Source: Methylobacter sp. | GTDB taxonomy: Bacteria; Pseudomonadota; Gammaproteobacteria; Methylococcales; Methylomonadaceae | Assembly: GCA_028714995.1 (NCBI GenBank) | Contig: JAQTLI010000076.1 | Location: forward strand, 1 to 9,493 | DNA: 9,493 bases | Direction: 5' to 3' | Shown: positions 1-6,000 of the stretch, one piece after another | Layout: every line of letters starts with the position of its first letter | Numbering within the stretch: the stretch's first letter is position 1 | Position numbers and translations under genes: made by a program | Notes under the pieces: generated by a model | What the model was told of the DNA's origin: nothing | The model's input: only the letters and a program-made list of their open reading frames with translations | The model's database searches: none

Positions 1-115
1 GGTTCGGGAAGACATAAGCTCCTCTTGCATTACCTAACGTTACGGAAAGGGACGCACCGACTTGTTAGGTTGGGCAGCGCAATGATCAGGTAAGGTAACA
101 ACTAATGGGGTAGCG

Positions 116-261
116 CCTAAGGCCTTGATGAACTGTGTAGGAGTCTTATCGCTGAACTGGAAAGAGAACGAAAGTAGATCCCTACACAGCTATCACCTGC
201 AATGATACACCACTTAAAGATTCTTGGTATTGACCCGCAGTTAGATAGCCTGTTCTTATGG
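116..261 (+). other. 11-nt tetraloop-receptor motif (CCTAAG / TATGG), candidate zeta receptor
   Basis: CCTAAG lies at 116-121 and TATGG at 257-261, in the order and with the bases of the classical GAAA-tetraloop receptor. In group II introns this receptor (zeta) sits in domain I and binds the domain V loop. The two strands enclose the 133-189 hairpin and further irregular pairing, as a distal domain I subdomain would. The helices directly flanking the receptor pair only weakly by eye (for example C114-G263 and a G115-T262 wobble), which lowers confidence. Confidence 0.5.
133..189 (+). other. 9-bp RNA stem-loop inside the intron-like region
   Basis: CTGTGTAGG (133-141) and CCTACACAG (181-189) are perfect complements around a 39-nt purine-rich loop containing GGAAAGAGAACGAAAG. 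It is not followed by a T-run, so it is not a terminator. Purine-rich GAAA-containing loops are usual in group II intron domain I, which agrees with the reading of the surrounding region. Confidence 0.6.
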
Positions 262-453
262 TGGAATCGGAAGGTACGTAAAGTTTACTCGACAAAATTC
301 CTTAATAGGTGTAGATAAGAGGAGAGTAAGTAGGCCGATCCAAACTTGGATTAGTCTCTTTATGACCTAGGGAAAAAATAAAGGGAAAATCTAGGGGAAT
401 AAGCAGTCTCTAATTAACCTAAAACACTTGTAACTACTGGTCTGGAGGGGTTT

Positions 454-846
454 ATGGGCATGTTGAAAGAATTTAAAGAATTTGCTGTCAAAGGCAATGC
501 GATTGATATGGCCGTCGGCATAATCATCGGCGCTGCTTTTGGCAAAATAATTTCATCCCTTGTTGCTGATGTCATTATGCCGCCAATCGGCGTACTAATC
601 GGAGGTGTAGACTTTAGCAAACTGGCACTAACCATGAAAGAAGCCGTTGGAGATGCACCTGCCGTAACACTTAATTATGGAAACTTTATTCAGTCCCTAA
701 TTGATTTTACGATCATTGCCTTTGCAATTTTCATGGCGGTAAAGATTATCAATAATCTCAAGAAAAAAGAGGCAGCGGCTCCAGAATCGTCCAAGGAAGA
801 ACTATTGTTAACCGAAATCCGGGATTTACTCAAAGCAGGAAAATGA
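454..846 (+). CDS. mscL: Large-conductance mechanosensitive channel MscL
   Basis: MscL is an inner-membrane homopentameric channel. It opens at near-lytic membrane tension and releases solutes during hypo-osmotic shock. The 130-residue product is close to the 136 residues of E. coli MscL and colinear with it. It has the amphipathic N-terminal helix (KEFKEFAVKGN), then TM1 (about 16-45) with the constriction residues around Gly22 and Lys31 conserved. A periplasmic loop (about 46-76) follows, then TM2 (about 77-101) with Phe78. It ends in a cytoplasmic helix with the family motif LLLTEIRDLL. The start ATG at 454 has a strong Shine-Dalgarno, GGAGGGG (444-450). A second in-frame ATG two codons later is less well spaced. 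No convincing promoter was found; transcription may begin inside the intron-like region upstream. The next gene starts 69 nt downstream with no clear terminator between, so cotranscription is possible. Confidence 0.97.
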   Translation: MGMLKEFKEFAVKGNAIDMAVGIIIGAAFGKIISSLVADVIMPPIGVLIGGVDFSKLALTMKEAVGDAPAVTLNYGNFIQSLIDFTIIAFAIFMAVKIINNLKKKEAAAPESSKEELLLTEIRDLLKAGK

Positions 847-915
847 ATTTTTACCAATTTCTCGTTTTACGCACAATTCCTTCTAGCTTCAATCAACACA
901 TCAAAGGTGATCACA

Positions 916-1266
916 ATGAAATATTTATATAAATCAGCTGCCGCTTTTTTGCTTTTGCTTCCCTTAAGCATGGTGAGTTTTGCCGCAGAACCGCAAAAAC
1001 CGGCCGAACCGATGACAGGCATGGGTATGCATCAGGGTATGGGTATGATGGGGATGGGCGGCATGACCGAAGAACAAAAAAATCAACATTTGCGCGCCAT
1101 GCAGGAACACATGCTAAGCATGCATGACCTTTCAAATCAGATTTTGGCGGAGAAAGATCCCGCTAAAAAAGAAGCCCTTAAAAAGCAACAACTGGAACTC
1201 ATGAAAGCACATCATGCTCAAATGATGGAACATAACCAGCAAAAGATGCAAGAACATAAGCAGTAA
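916..1266 (+). CDS. Small exported Met/His-rich protein of unknown function
   Basis: The 116-residue product opens with a signal peptide: a Lys-containing N-terminus, a Leu-rich core (about 8-20) and a likely signal peptidase I site near SFA-AEP (23/24). The mature part would be periplasmic or secreted. It has 15 Met and 8 His in about 93 residues, with a Met/Gly cluster at 33-50 (MGMHQGMGMMGMGGM) followed by a charged helix rich in Gln, Lys, His and Met (about 51-116). Such Met/His clusters occur in periplasmic copper-binding proteins, so Cu(I)/Cu(II) binding is a reasonable inference but not shown. There are no Cys residues and no recognised catalytic motif. A low-complexity spacer or chaperone-like role is an alternative. 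I chose ATG 916 over the in-frame GTG at 907 because AAGGTGA (904-910) is then well spaced and the signal peptide starts cleanly with MKYLYKS. Confidence 0.85.
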   Translation: MKYLYKSAAAFLLLLPLSMVSFAAEPQKPAEPMTGMGMHQGMGMMGMGGMTEEQKNQHLRAMQEHMLSMHDLSNQILAEKDPAKKEALKKQQLELMKAHHAQMMEHNQQKMQEHKQ

Positions 1267-1279
1267 ATGATTAGAGGGA

Positions 1280-1305
1280 GAGGGGCGAATAAGAATTCGC
1301 CCCTC
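1280..1305. terminator. Strong hairpin between convergent genes, candidate bidirectional terminator
   Basis: GAGGGGCGAAT (1280-1290) pairs perfectly with ATTCGCCCCTC (1295-1305) around the 4-nt loop AAGA. It lies 13 nt after the stop of the Met/His-rich gene and 38 nt after the stop of the convergent clpB. Neither side has a good T-run (AACTTCATTT on +), so intrinsic termination may be weak. It may serve instead as an mRNA 3'-end stabiliser. Confidence 0.6.
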
Positions 1306-1343
1306 AACTTCATTTACCTAAACGACTCAACAAAAGTGGCTAG

Positions 1344-3920
1344 TTATCCCTTCGAAAACCGTAACGTACCATTTTCAATATCCACTTTTATAGTGTCACC
1401 TGCTACAAACACACCCGCCAGTATCTCCTGAGCCAGTGGGTTTTCAAGTTGATGTTGTATAGCGCGTTTCATAGGTCTGGCGCCATAAACCGGATCAAAT
1501 CCTGCCTCACCCAACAAATCCAGGGCATCTTCAGTGATTTCAAAGCCGATTTCACGATCCAGCAAACGCTTGCGCAAATATTCAATCTGAATGCCGGAGA
1601 TGGCTCTGATCTGGCTGCGCCCTAACGGATGGAAAACAACTGCCTCGTCAATCCGGTTAATGAATTCGGGCCTAAAATGAAAGCCGACAATTTCCATGAC
1701 GGCGGCTTTCATTTCGTTGTAATTAGCCTCGCCTGACAACTCCTGAATACGATCAGAACCCAGGTTTGAAGTCATCACGATCACGGTATTCCTAAAATCA
1801 ACGGTTCTGCCCTGACCATCGGTTAAGCGGCCATCATCGAGCACTTGCAGCAAGACATTGAAGACATCCGGATGCGCTTTTTCAATTTCATCCATCAGGA
1901 TAACCGAGTACGGTTTACGCCTGACTGCCTCGGTCAGATAACCGCCTTCTTCATAGCCGACATAGCCAGGAGGTGCGCCAATCAAACGAGCGACGGAATG
2001 TTTTTCCATAAACTCGGACATATCGATGCGCACCATCGCATCGCTGGTATCAAACATGAATTCAGCCAGAGCCTTGCACAGCTCGGTTTTACCTACGCCG
2101 GTCGGGCCGAGGAACAGAAACGAACCACTAGGCCTGTTGGGATCGGACAATCCGGCTCTGGCGCGGCGTATGGCATTGCTGACAGCCTTAAGCGCCTCTT
2201 CCTGCCCGATAACCCGTTTACCCAAGTACTCTTCCATATGCAACAATTTATCGCGCTCACCTTCCATCATTTTGGACACCGGAATGCCTGTCCATTTTGA
2301 CACCACTTCGGCGATTTCCTCTTCAGTGACCTTGTTGCGCAACAAGGTCATCTTAGGCGCTTCAGTTGGTGCGGCTGCATTCAGCTGTTTTTCCAGTGCG
2401 GGAATAATGCCGTATTGCAATTCCGACATGCGCGCCAAATCGCTAGCCCGGCTTGCCGCTTCCAGTTCGGTTCTGGCCTGCTCCAACTTTTCTTTAATGG
2501 ATGCTGAGCCTTGTAAGGAGGCTTTCTCCGCCTTCCAGATTTCTTCCAGATCGGAATATTCTTTTTCCAGCCCGGCGATTTCTTCCTCCAGAATTTCCAG
2601 GCGTTTTTTGGAGGCTGCATCCGATTCTTTTTTAAGCGCTACCTGCTCGATTTTTAACTGGATCAAACGCCGGTAAAGCTTGTCCATCTCCTCCGGTTTT
2701 GAATCGATTTCCATACGAATGCGGCTGGCTGCTTCATCAATCAGGTCAATGGCTTTATCCGGCAACTGCCGGTCGGCAATGTAACGGTATGACAAGCTTG
2801 CCGCCGCAACGATGGCCGGATCAGTAATATCAACGCCGTGATGCACTTCGTATTTTTCCTTCAGACCGCGCAGAATAGCCACGGTATCTTCAACGGTAGG
2901 CTCATCAACCAGCACTTTCTGGAAACGCCGTTCCAGTGCGGCATCTTTTTCAACATATTTGCGATATTCATCCAGCGTCGTCGCACCGACGCAATGCAAT
3001 TCGCCGCGCGCCAGAGCCGGTTTCAGCATGTTACCGGCATCCATCGCGCCTTCTGCCTTGCCTGCGCCGACCATGGTATGCAACTCATCAATAAACAGAA
3101 TCACCTGGCCTTCCTGTTTGGCAAGGTCGTTTAAAACCGCTTTCAGGCGTTCTTCAAATTCGCCGCGAAACTTGGCGCCGGCAATCAATGCCGCCATATC
3201 CAAGGCCAGCACCCGCTTGCCCTTGATTCCTTCAGGCACCTCACCATTGACGATACGTTGCGCCAGACCTTCAACAATCGCCGTCTTGCCCACACCCGGC
3301 TCACCGATCAGCACCGGATTATTTTTGGTGCGGCGTTGCAACACCTGAATGGTGCGGCGGATTTCATCATCCCGTCCGATGACAGGATCAAGCTTACCTT
3401 GTTCCGCGCGTTCGGTTAAATCGATGGTATATTTTTTCAAAGCTTGGCGCTGATCTTCGGCATTGGGGTCATCCACAGCCTGTCCGCCGCGCATGCTGTC
3501 AATCGCTTTTTCCACCGCCTGTCTGCTGGCGCCGACTTTTCTAAGAAGGTCTTGCAAAAACCCCCTTTCGTCAAAAGCAGCCAATAAAAACAGCTCGCTG
3601 GAGATGAATGTATCGTTGCGCTTTTGGGCTAATTTATCGGTTAAATTAAGCAACCGTGATAATTCGTTGGAAATCTGAACATCACCGCCGGCACCTGAAA
3701 CGGTTGCAGTACGATCCAGTTCCTTAACCAGCTCTGCCCGCAGCGTTTGGGTATTGACGCCAATCTGGGCCAGCAAAGGCTTGATGCTGCCACCTTCCTG
3801 TTCCAGCAATGCCATCATGACATGAACCGGCTCAATGAATTGATGGTCTTTGCCCAAGGCCAGACTTTGTGCATCAGCCAGTGCTGTTTGAAACTTGCTG
3901 GTTAATTTATCCATTCGCAT
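1344..3920 (-). CDS. clpB: ATP-dependent disaggregase chaperone ClpB
   Basis: ClpB is a cytoplasmic hexameric AAA+ machine that pulls polypeptides out of aggregates together with DnaK/DnaJ/GrpE. The 858-residue product matches E. coli ClpB (857) end to end. It has a Clp N-domain (about 1-145) and NBD1 with Walker A GEPGVGKT (206-213, Lys212), Walker B FIDEL with Glu279 and Arg331/Arg332. A coiled-coil M-domain (about 400-520) follows. NBD2 has Walker A GPTGVGKT, Walker B VILMDE and sensor GARPMKRAI near the C-terminus. The NBD1 pore residue is Phe251 (GAKFRGEF) where E. coli has Tyr; this is a conservative aromatic variant. The start ATG at 3920 gives MRMDKLT, matching E. coli MRLDRLT, with GAGG (3928-3931 on +) 7 nt upstream. 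A sigma-32 promoter lies just upstream. The gene is probably monocistronic and ends near the 1280-1305 hairpin. Confidence 0.98.
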   Translation of the reverse strand: MRMDKLTSKFQTALADAQSLALGKDHQFIEPVHVMMALLEQEGGSIKPLLAQIGVNTQTLRAELVKELDRTATVSGAGGDVQISNELSRLLNLTDKLAQKRNDTFISSELFLLAAFDERGFLQDLLRKVGASRQAVEKAIDSMRGGQAVDDPNAEDQRQALKKYTIDLTERAEQGKLDPVIGRDDEIRRTIQVLQRRTKNNPVLIGEPGVGKTAIVEGLAQRIVNGEVPEGIKGKRVLALDMAALIAGAKFRGEFEERLKAVLNDLAKQEGQVILFIDELHTMVGAGKAEGAMDAGNMLKPALARGELHCVGATTLDEYRKYVEKDAALERRFQKVLVDEPTVEDTVAILRGLKEKYEVHHGVDITDPAIVAAASLSYRYIADRQLPDKAIDLIDEAASRIRMEIDSKPEEMDKLYRRLIQLKIEQVALKKESDAASKKRLEILEEEIAGLEKEYSDLEEIWKAEKASLQGSASIKEKLEQARTELEAASRASDLARMSELQYGIIPALEKQLNAAAPTEAPKMTLLRNKVTEEEIAEVVSKWTGIPVSKMMEGERDKLLHMEEYLGKRVIGQEEALKAVSNAIRRARAGLSDPNRPSGSFLFLGPTGVGKTELCKALAEFMFDTSDAMVRIDMSEFMEKHSVARLIGAPPGYVGYEEGGYLTEAVRRKPYSVILMDEIEKAHPDVFNVLLQVLDDGRLTDGQGRTVDFRNTVIVMTSNLGSDRIQELSGEANYNEMKAAVMEIVGFHFRPEFINRIDEAVVFHPLGRSQIRAISGIQIEYLRKRLLDREIGFEITEDALDLLGEAGFDPVYGARPMKRAIQHQLENPLAQEILAGVFVAGDTIKVDIENGTLRFSKG
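3474..3476 (-). other. clpB: Candidate internal GTG start for the short ClpB isoform (Val149)
   Basis: Codon 149 of ClpB is GTG (read from CAC on +), preceded by the purine-rich GGCGGA 6 nt upstream. In E. coli, a second initiation at the GTG of Val149 makes a shorter ClpB lacking the N-domain. The same codon at the same residue, with a possible ribosome-binding site, suggests dual initiation is kept here. This is inferred from position and codon identity only. Confidence 0.45.
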
Positions 3921-3958
3921 GCATGTGCCTCATAAAGGAGTTATTTAAGTTGATACTG

Positions 3959-3987
3959 ACATGGGGGATAACCTAACTATTTTCAAG
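3959..3987 (-). promoter_or_regulatory. Sigma-32 (heat-shock) promoter of clpB
   Basis: Read on the minus strand, CTTGAAA (3981-3987) is followed after 14 nt by CCCCATGT (3959-3966). This fits the RpoH consensus CTTGAAA-N(11-16)-CCCCATNT at every specified base. Transcription would start around 3950, giving a leader of about 30 nt before the clpB ATG at 3920. Heat induction of clpB through RpoH is established in gammaproteobacteria. Confidence 0.9.
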
Positions 3988-4100
3988 CAAACTATTTAAA
4001 TCCCGCACTTCAGAACACCCGGCCAACAATCGGCAGCTGATAATTTCGATATATTCAGAGCCACCTAACTGGTGTTAATCGAACTGCTTAAAATATGCTA

Positions 4101-4130
4101 ATGACAGTTCCATAAAAAAAACAGTACAAT
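4101..4130 (+). promoter_or_regulatory. Sigma-70-like promoter of the cold-shock gene
   Basis: The -35 box ATGACA (4101-4106) matches TTGACA at 5 of 6 bases. After an 18-nt A-rich spacer comes the -10 box TACAAT (4125-4130), matching TATAAT at 5 of 6. The predicted start near 4137 leaves a leader of about 108 nt before the csp ATG at 4245. Long leaders are usual for cspA-type mRNAs, where they control stability and translation at low temperature. Confidence 0.65.
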
Positions 4131-4170
4131 AGGCCGCGTCAGAAAACAGATGTTGAGTTAAGGGATTCCT

Positions 4171-4215
4171 ATGTTGTTAGGTTGTCCGGTTATCAATGTT
4201 GTAGTTCTGTGTTAA
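4171..4215 (+). CDS. Possible 14-residue leader ORF in the csp 5' UTR
   Basis: ATG at 4171 is preceded by AAGGG (4160-4164) with a 6-nt spacer and runs 14 sense codons to TAA at 4213-4215 (MLLGCPVINVVVLC). It lies wholly within the predicted csp leader and ends 29 nt before the csp start. CGGTTA (4187-4192) can pair with TAACCG (4213-4218), so translation of this ORF could disturb leader structure. Its hydrophobic composition matches no peptide I recognise. So short an ORF may well be chance. Confidence 0.25.
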   Translation: MLLGCPVINVVVLC

Positions 4216-4244
4216 CCGTAAGTTTTTATTTTAGGAGTTTCAAA

Positions 4245-4448
4245 ATGGCAACAGGCACTGTAAAGTGGTTTAACAACACAAAAGGCTTTGGTTTTATTGC
4301 ACCTTCTGAAGGTGGCGAAGATGTTTTCGTTCATCATTCAGTCATTCAGGGCGAAGGTTTTAAAACTTTGACTGAAGGCCAAACCGTCAGTTTTGACATC
4401 GAATCTGGTCCAAAAGGCTTAACTGCCGCTAATGTTTATCCAAAATAA
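4245..4448 (+). CDS. csp: CspA-family cold-shock protein (RNA chaperone)
   Basis: This is a single cold-shock domain of 67 residues, the standard size for CspA-family proteins. These bind single-stranded RNA/DNA and melt mRNA structure, in the cold and often in stationary phase. It has the beta-barrel start TGTVKWFN, RNP1 KGFGFI (14-19) and RNP2 VFVHHS (27-32), then the usual ending KGLTAANV. The true start is ATG 4245, with AGGAG (4233-4237) 7 nt upstream; longer in-frame starts would add a non-family extension covering the Shine-Dalgarno. The long leader suggests post-transcriptional control. Which paralogue it is (cold-inducible or constitutive) cannot be told from sequence alone. It is divergent from clpB and followed by a strong terminator, so it is probably monocistronic. 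Confidence 0.97.
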   Translation: MATGTVKWFNNTKGFGFIAPSEGGEDVFVHHSVIQGEGFKTLTEGQTVSFDIESGPKGLTAANVYPK

Positions 4449-4463
4449 GAGATATTCGGATTC

Positions 4464-4501
4464 AAAAAAGGCCCTTGCGAGTAATCACAAGGGCCTTTTT
4501 T
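4464..4501. terminator. Bidirectional Rho-independent terminator between csp and the TM2 gene
   Basis: AAAAAAGGCCCTTG (4464-4477) pairs perfectly with CAAGGGCCTTTTTT (4488-4501) around a 10-nt loop. The GC stem is followed by six T's on the + strand, and by symmetry also on the - strand. It lies 15 nt after the csp stop and 33 nt after the stop of the convergent TM2-domain gene, so it can end both transcripts. Confidence 0.92.
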
Positions 4502-4534
4502 ATGTCTACCGTCTTACATGACGCCTTTAAAAAG

Positions 4535-4948
4535 CTATTTTAAAGGGCGACCCTTGGCGTCTTTATTAATATGTCCGGTAAAAAGCAAAACCGCATCGAT
4601 AAACCCCCAGAGTGCACCATAGCCAACGGTAGCAGCTGTAACAGCCAGCTGAGCAAGACCGAGCTTGTAATGACCCAAATAAAACCGATGTGCCCCGGTA
4701 AAGCCTAAAAACAATGCCAATACGGCGGCAACGTATTTATATTTAACGGCTTTAGGCGGCTCTAAATACGCCCCTACCAACCTAATATTGCTTGCACTGG
4801 TTTCATTAGCGTCAAAGATAACATCATCATCCGGGTCTGGCGGCACATCTGCCACCCAGTCATCTATATGAAACTCAAAAAACTTTCCTTCACTTCTTAC
4901 CACGCCGGCTTGTGTATCCGGATCATAGCTCTCAATCTGTCCAATCAT
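4535..4948 (-). CDS. TM2-domain membrane protein with N-terminal cold-shock/OB-like domain
   Basis: This is a 137-residue, two-part protein. Residues 1-58 resemble a cold-shock/OB barrel in spacing (MIGQIESYDP, GVV, then FFEFHIDDW, PPDPDDDVIFD). The nucleic-acid-binding aromatics of RNP1 and RNP2 are largely lost, so RNA binding is doubtful. Residues about 68-125 are a TM2 domain: a first helix (about 71-84), the family signature LGFTGAHRFYLGHYKLG (81-97), and a second helix (about 98-123) containing GALWGFIDAVLLF. TM2 proteins sit in the inner membrane, and their bacterial function is largely unknown. AGG lies 10 nt upstream of the ATG. The gene starts 81 nt after the usp stop with no obvious terminator between, so it may be the last gene of the yheS-usp transcript. 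It converges on csp and shares the 4464-4501 terminator. Confidence 0.88.
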   Translation of the reverse strand: MIGQIESYDPDTQAGVVRSEGKFFEFHIDDWVADVPPDPDDDVIFDANETSASNIRLVGAYLEPPKAVKYKYVAAVLALFLGFTGAHRFYLGHYKLGLAQLAVTAATVGYGALWGFIDAVLLFTGHINKDAKGRPLK

Positions 4949-5029
4949 CTATCGTTTACCTTTAATAACGTAAGAACACTTTCTATTTTTAATCATTTGT
5001 GTTCACTCAACTAGCCACTACACGCTGAT

Positions 5030-5473
5030 TTATGCATCATGCAAACGTACGGCTAAAACATCACATGTGGCGTAATGCAGCACGCCGTTTGCAGTCGAAC
5101 CCAGCAACAAAGCAAATCCATGTCGCCCATGCGACCCGACTACGATCAAATCAACCTTGTTTTCCTCGGCAACCCTGATTATTTCCAGTTTAGGACTACC
5201 CATTTCCATCCATTGACAGTCTTCAGCAACATTTAGTTTTTCAGCCAGTTTAGCCAATCTCTTTTTTGCCGCCGCCATTAACTCTGCAGTTAAATCCAAA
5301 TCAAATGGAATAGCCGGTCCGTAGGCCGCATCGGTAATCAGCAAATTGTCCATCACGTGAACAATACTGAGTTTTGCCTGATATTTATCGGCCAAATCCC
5401 TTGCTCTCTTTGCAACAGTTTCCCCATGTTCAGAAAAATCGGCCGCCAGTAGTATATGTTTATAACTTTCCAT
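5030..5473 (-). CDS. Universal stress protein, UspA family
   Basis: This is a 147-residue single Usp domain, the usual size for a cytoplasmic dimeric stress protein. It opens with YKHILLAADFSEHG (beta-1 and an acidic loop), then LSIVHV (35-40). Later come VDLIVVGSHGRHG (107-119) and LLLGSTANGVLHYATCDVLAVR (family end, described by position 122-143). The nucleotide-binding motif of ATP-binding Usps is G-2X-G-9X-G(S/T). Here G113-SH-G116 is followed by 8, not 9, residues before G125-S126, so ATP binding is uncertain. The ATG at 5473 follows AGGAGG with a 4-nt spacer, and 8 nt separate it from the preceding stop, so translation is probably coupled to the upstream membrane-protein gene. UspA-type proteins protect cells in starvation and oxidative stress; the specific partner here is unknown. 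Confidence 0.93.
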   Translation of the reverse strand: MESYKHILLAADFSEHGETVAKRARDLADKYQAKLSIVHVMDNLLITDAAYGPAIPFDLDLTAELMAAAKKRLAKLAEKLNVAEDCQWMEMGSPKLEIIRVAEENKVDLIVVGSHGRHGFALLLGSTANGVLHYATCDVLAVRLHDA

Positions 5474-5477
5474 GAAT

Positions 5478-5483
5478 CCTCCT
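5478..5483 (-). promoter_or_regulatory. Shine-Dalgarno of usp overlapping the upstream stop codon
   Basis: Read on the minus strand, AGGAGG (CCTCCT on +, 5478-5483) shares its first two bases with the TAG stop (5482-5484) of the membrane-protein gene. The usp ATG follows 4 nt later. A ribosome finishing the first gene would sit on the site that starts the second, which is typical of translational coupling. Confidence 0.75.
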
Positions 5484-5994
5484 ATTTAATTCCGGCAACA
5501 TCAGGAAACAATAATGCCATCACCTGATAAGATCCCAGTATGTATAAAAACGCCAAGCCTAAACTGAAAACTAATGTTTGCCCCAACGCATTGCGAATAA
5601 TATGCCCGATAACCGCCCAATGCCAAATCATTAAAGCTATCATTACAAAAAATGCCAATAAAGCACCTCTCCCCAGCATCATTGAGGCCATTCCCGGCAG
5701 GGCAAAAAAGCTAATCAGTGCATCCGTACCTAATAAAGCGCAGGCTGTTAGATCAAACCGCTCCAGTCTTCGAGCTACATACAACATAATCCAGCTAAAT
5801 CCGACAACCAATAAAACTCCGACAACAGCCTGCAATAAAGAATTAAGCCAATTAGTGCGGATATTCATCATTAAAAAACTAATGCCGACATCAACAACCA
5901 CTAATATTCGCAGTAGCCACACAGAATTTGGTAAGTTCTGCGGCCCTTTTTTAAACAGGCATATATCAAATAATAATTTTATGATTTCGAACAT
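5482..5994 (-). CDS. Unrecognised multi-pass inner-membrane protein
   Basis: I do not recognise this 170-residue protein. It has a short cytoplasmic-looking N-terminus with the basic patch FKKGPQNLP (14-22). About five hydrophobic segments follow, near 25-43, 52-73, 84-102, 108-128 and 137-163. The basic cluster ARRLERF (74-80) between segments 2 and 3 suggests that loop faces the cytoplasm. There are two Cys (12 and 85), and no catalytic, transporter or metal-binding motif is visible. The small multi-helix layout resembles Yip1-like or other small membrane families, but I cannot assign one. It starts 6 nt after the stop of the ABC-F gene and ends 8 nt before usp, so all three are very probably cotranscribed. 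An AAGG within the end of the ABC-F gene is the likely ribosome-binding site. Confidence 0.85.
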   Translation of the reverse strand: MFEIIKLLFDICLFKKGPQNLPNSVWLLRILVVVDVGISFLMMNIRTNWLNSLLQAVVGVLLVVGFSWIMLYVARRLERFDLTACALLGTDALISFFALPGMASMMLGRGALLAFFVMIALMIWHWAVIGHIIRNALGQTLVFSLGLAFLYILGSYQVMALLFPDVAGIK

Positions 5995-6000
5995 TAACTT

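Larger units (their letters stand above)
1..430 (+). mobile_element. Group II intron remnant (domain I-like structured RNA, no maturase, no domain V)
   Basis: This stretch has no plausible coding frame but is rich in pairing. ACCTAAC (32-38) pairs with GTTAGGT (64-70). CTGTGTAGG (133-141) pairs with CCTACACAG (181-189). AAGAG (317-321) pairs with CTCTT (356-360) around an inner ATCCA/TGGAT hairpin (338-342/347-351). CCTAG (366-370) pairs with CTAGG (391-395). CCTAAG (116-121) and TATGG (257-261) form the exact 11-nt GAAA-tetraloop receptor, which group II introns use in domain I to dock domain V. Receptor strand order places the RNA on the + strand. A complete intron would continue with domain IV (often carrying a reverse transcriptase) and a domain V hairpin, but mscL starts at 454 and I see no domain V in this region. 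I infer a 3'-truncated relic. Both boundaries are uncertain, and the 5' end may lie outside the window. Another structured RNA cannot be excluded. Confidence 0.55.

Noticed and set aside
62..72. TTGTTAGGTTG repeated at 4174-4184
   Set aside because: An 11-base identity is expected by chance several times in a window of this size, and the two contexts are unrelated.
907..915. GTG start for the Met/His-rich protein
   Set aside because: It overlaps the AAGGTGA ribosome-binding site of the ATG at 916, which gives a normal signal peptide start.
2026..2676. Long open frame on the + strand opposite clpB (also 1845-2300 and 2959-3348)
   Set aside because: The translation resembles no family, and the opposite strand is an intact ClpB with every motif in place. 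Such antisense frames are a normal by-product of clpB codon use.
3168..3170. ClpB pore residue Phe251 in place of E. coli Tyr251
   Set aside because: An aromatic is kept, and I recall GAKFRGEF in other proteobacterial ClpB proteins, so it is ordinary variation.
4182..4244. Longer start for the cold-shock protein adding about 21 residues
   Set aside because: The extension is not part of the cold-shock family, contains the Shine-Dalgarno of the ATG at 4245, and starts at a non-ATG codon without its own binding site.
4974..5004. GAACAC/GTGTTC inverted repeat between usp and the TM2 gene
   Set aside because: A 6-bp stem with a 19-nt AT-rich loop and no T-run is too weak to call a terminator or operator.
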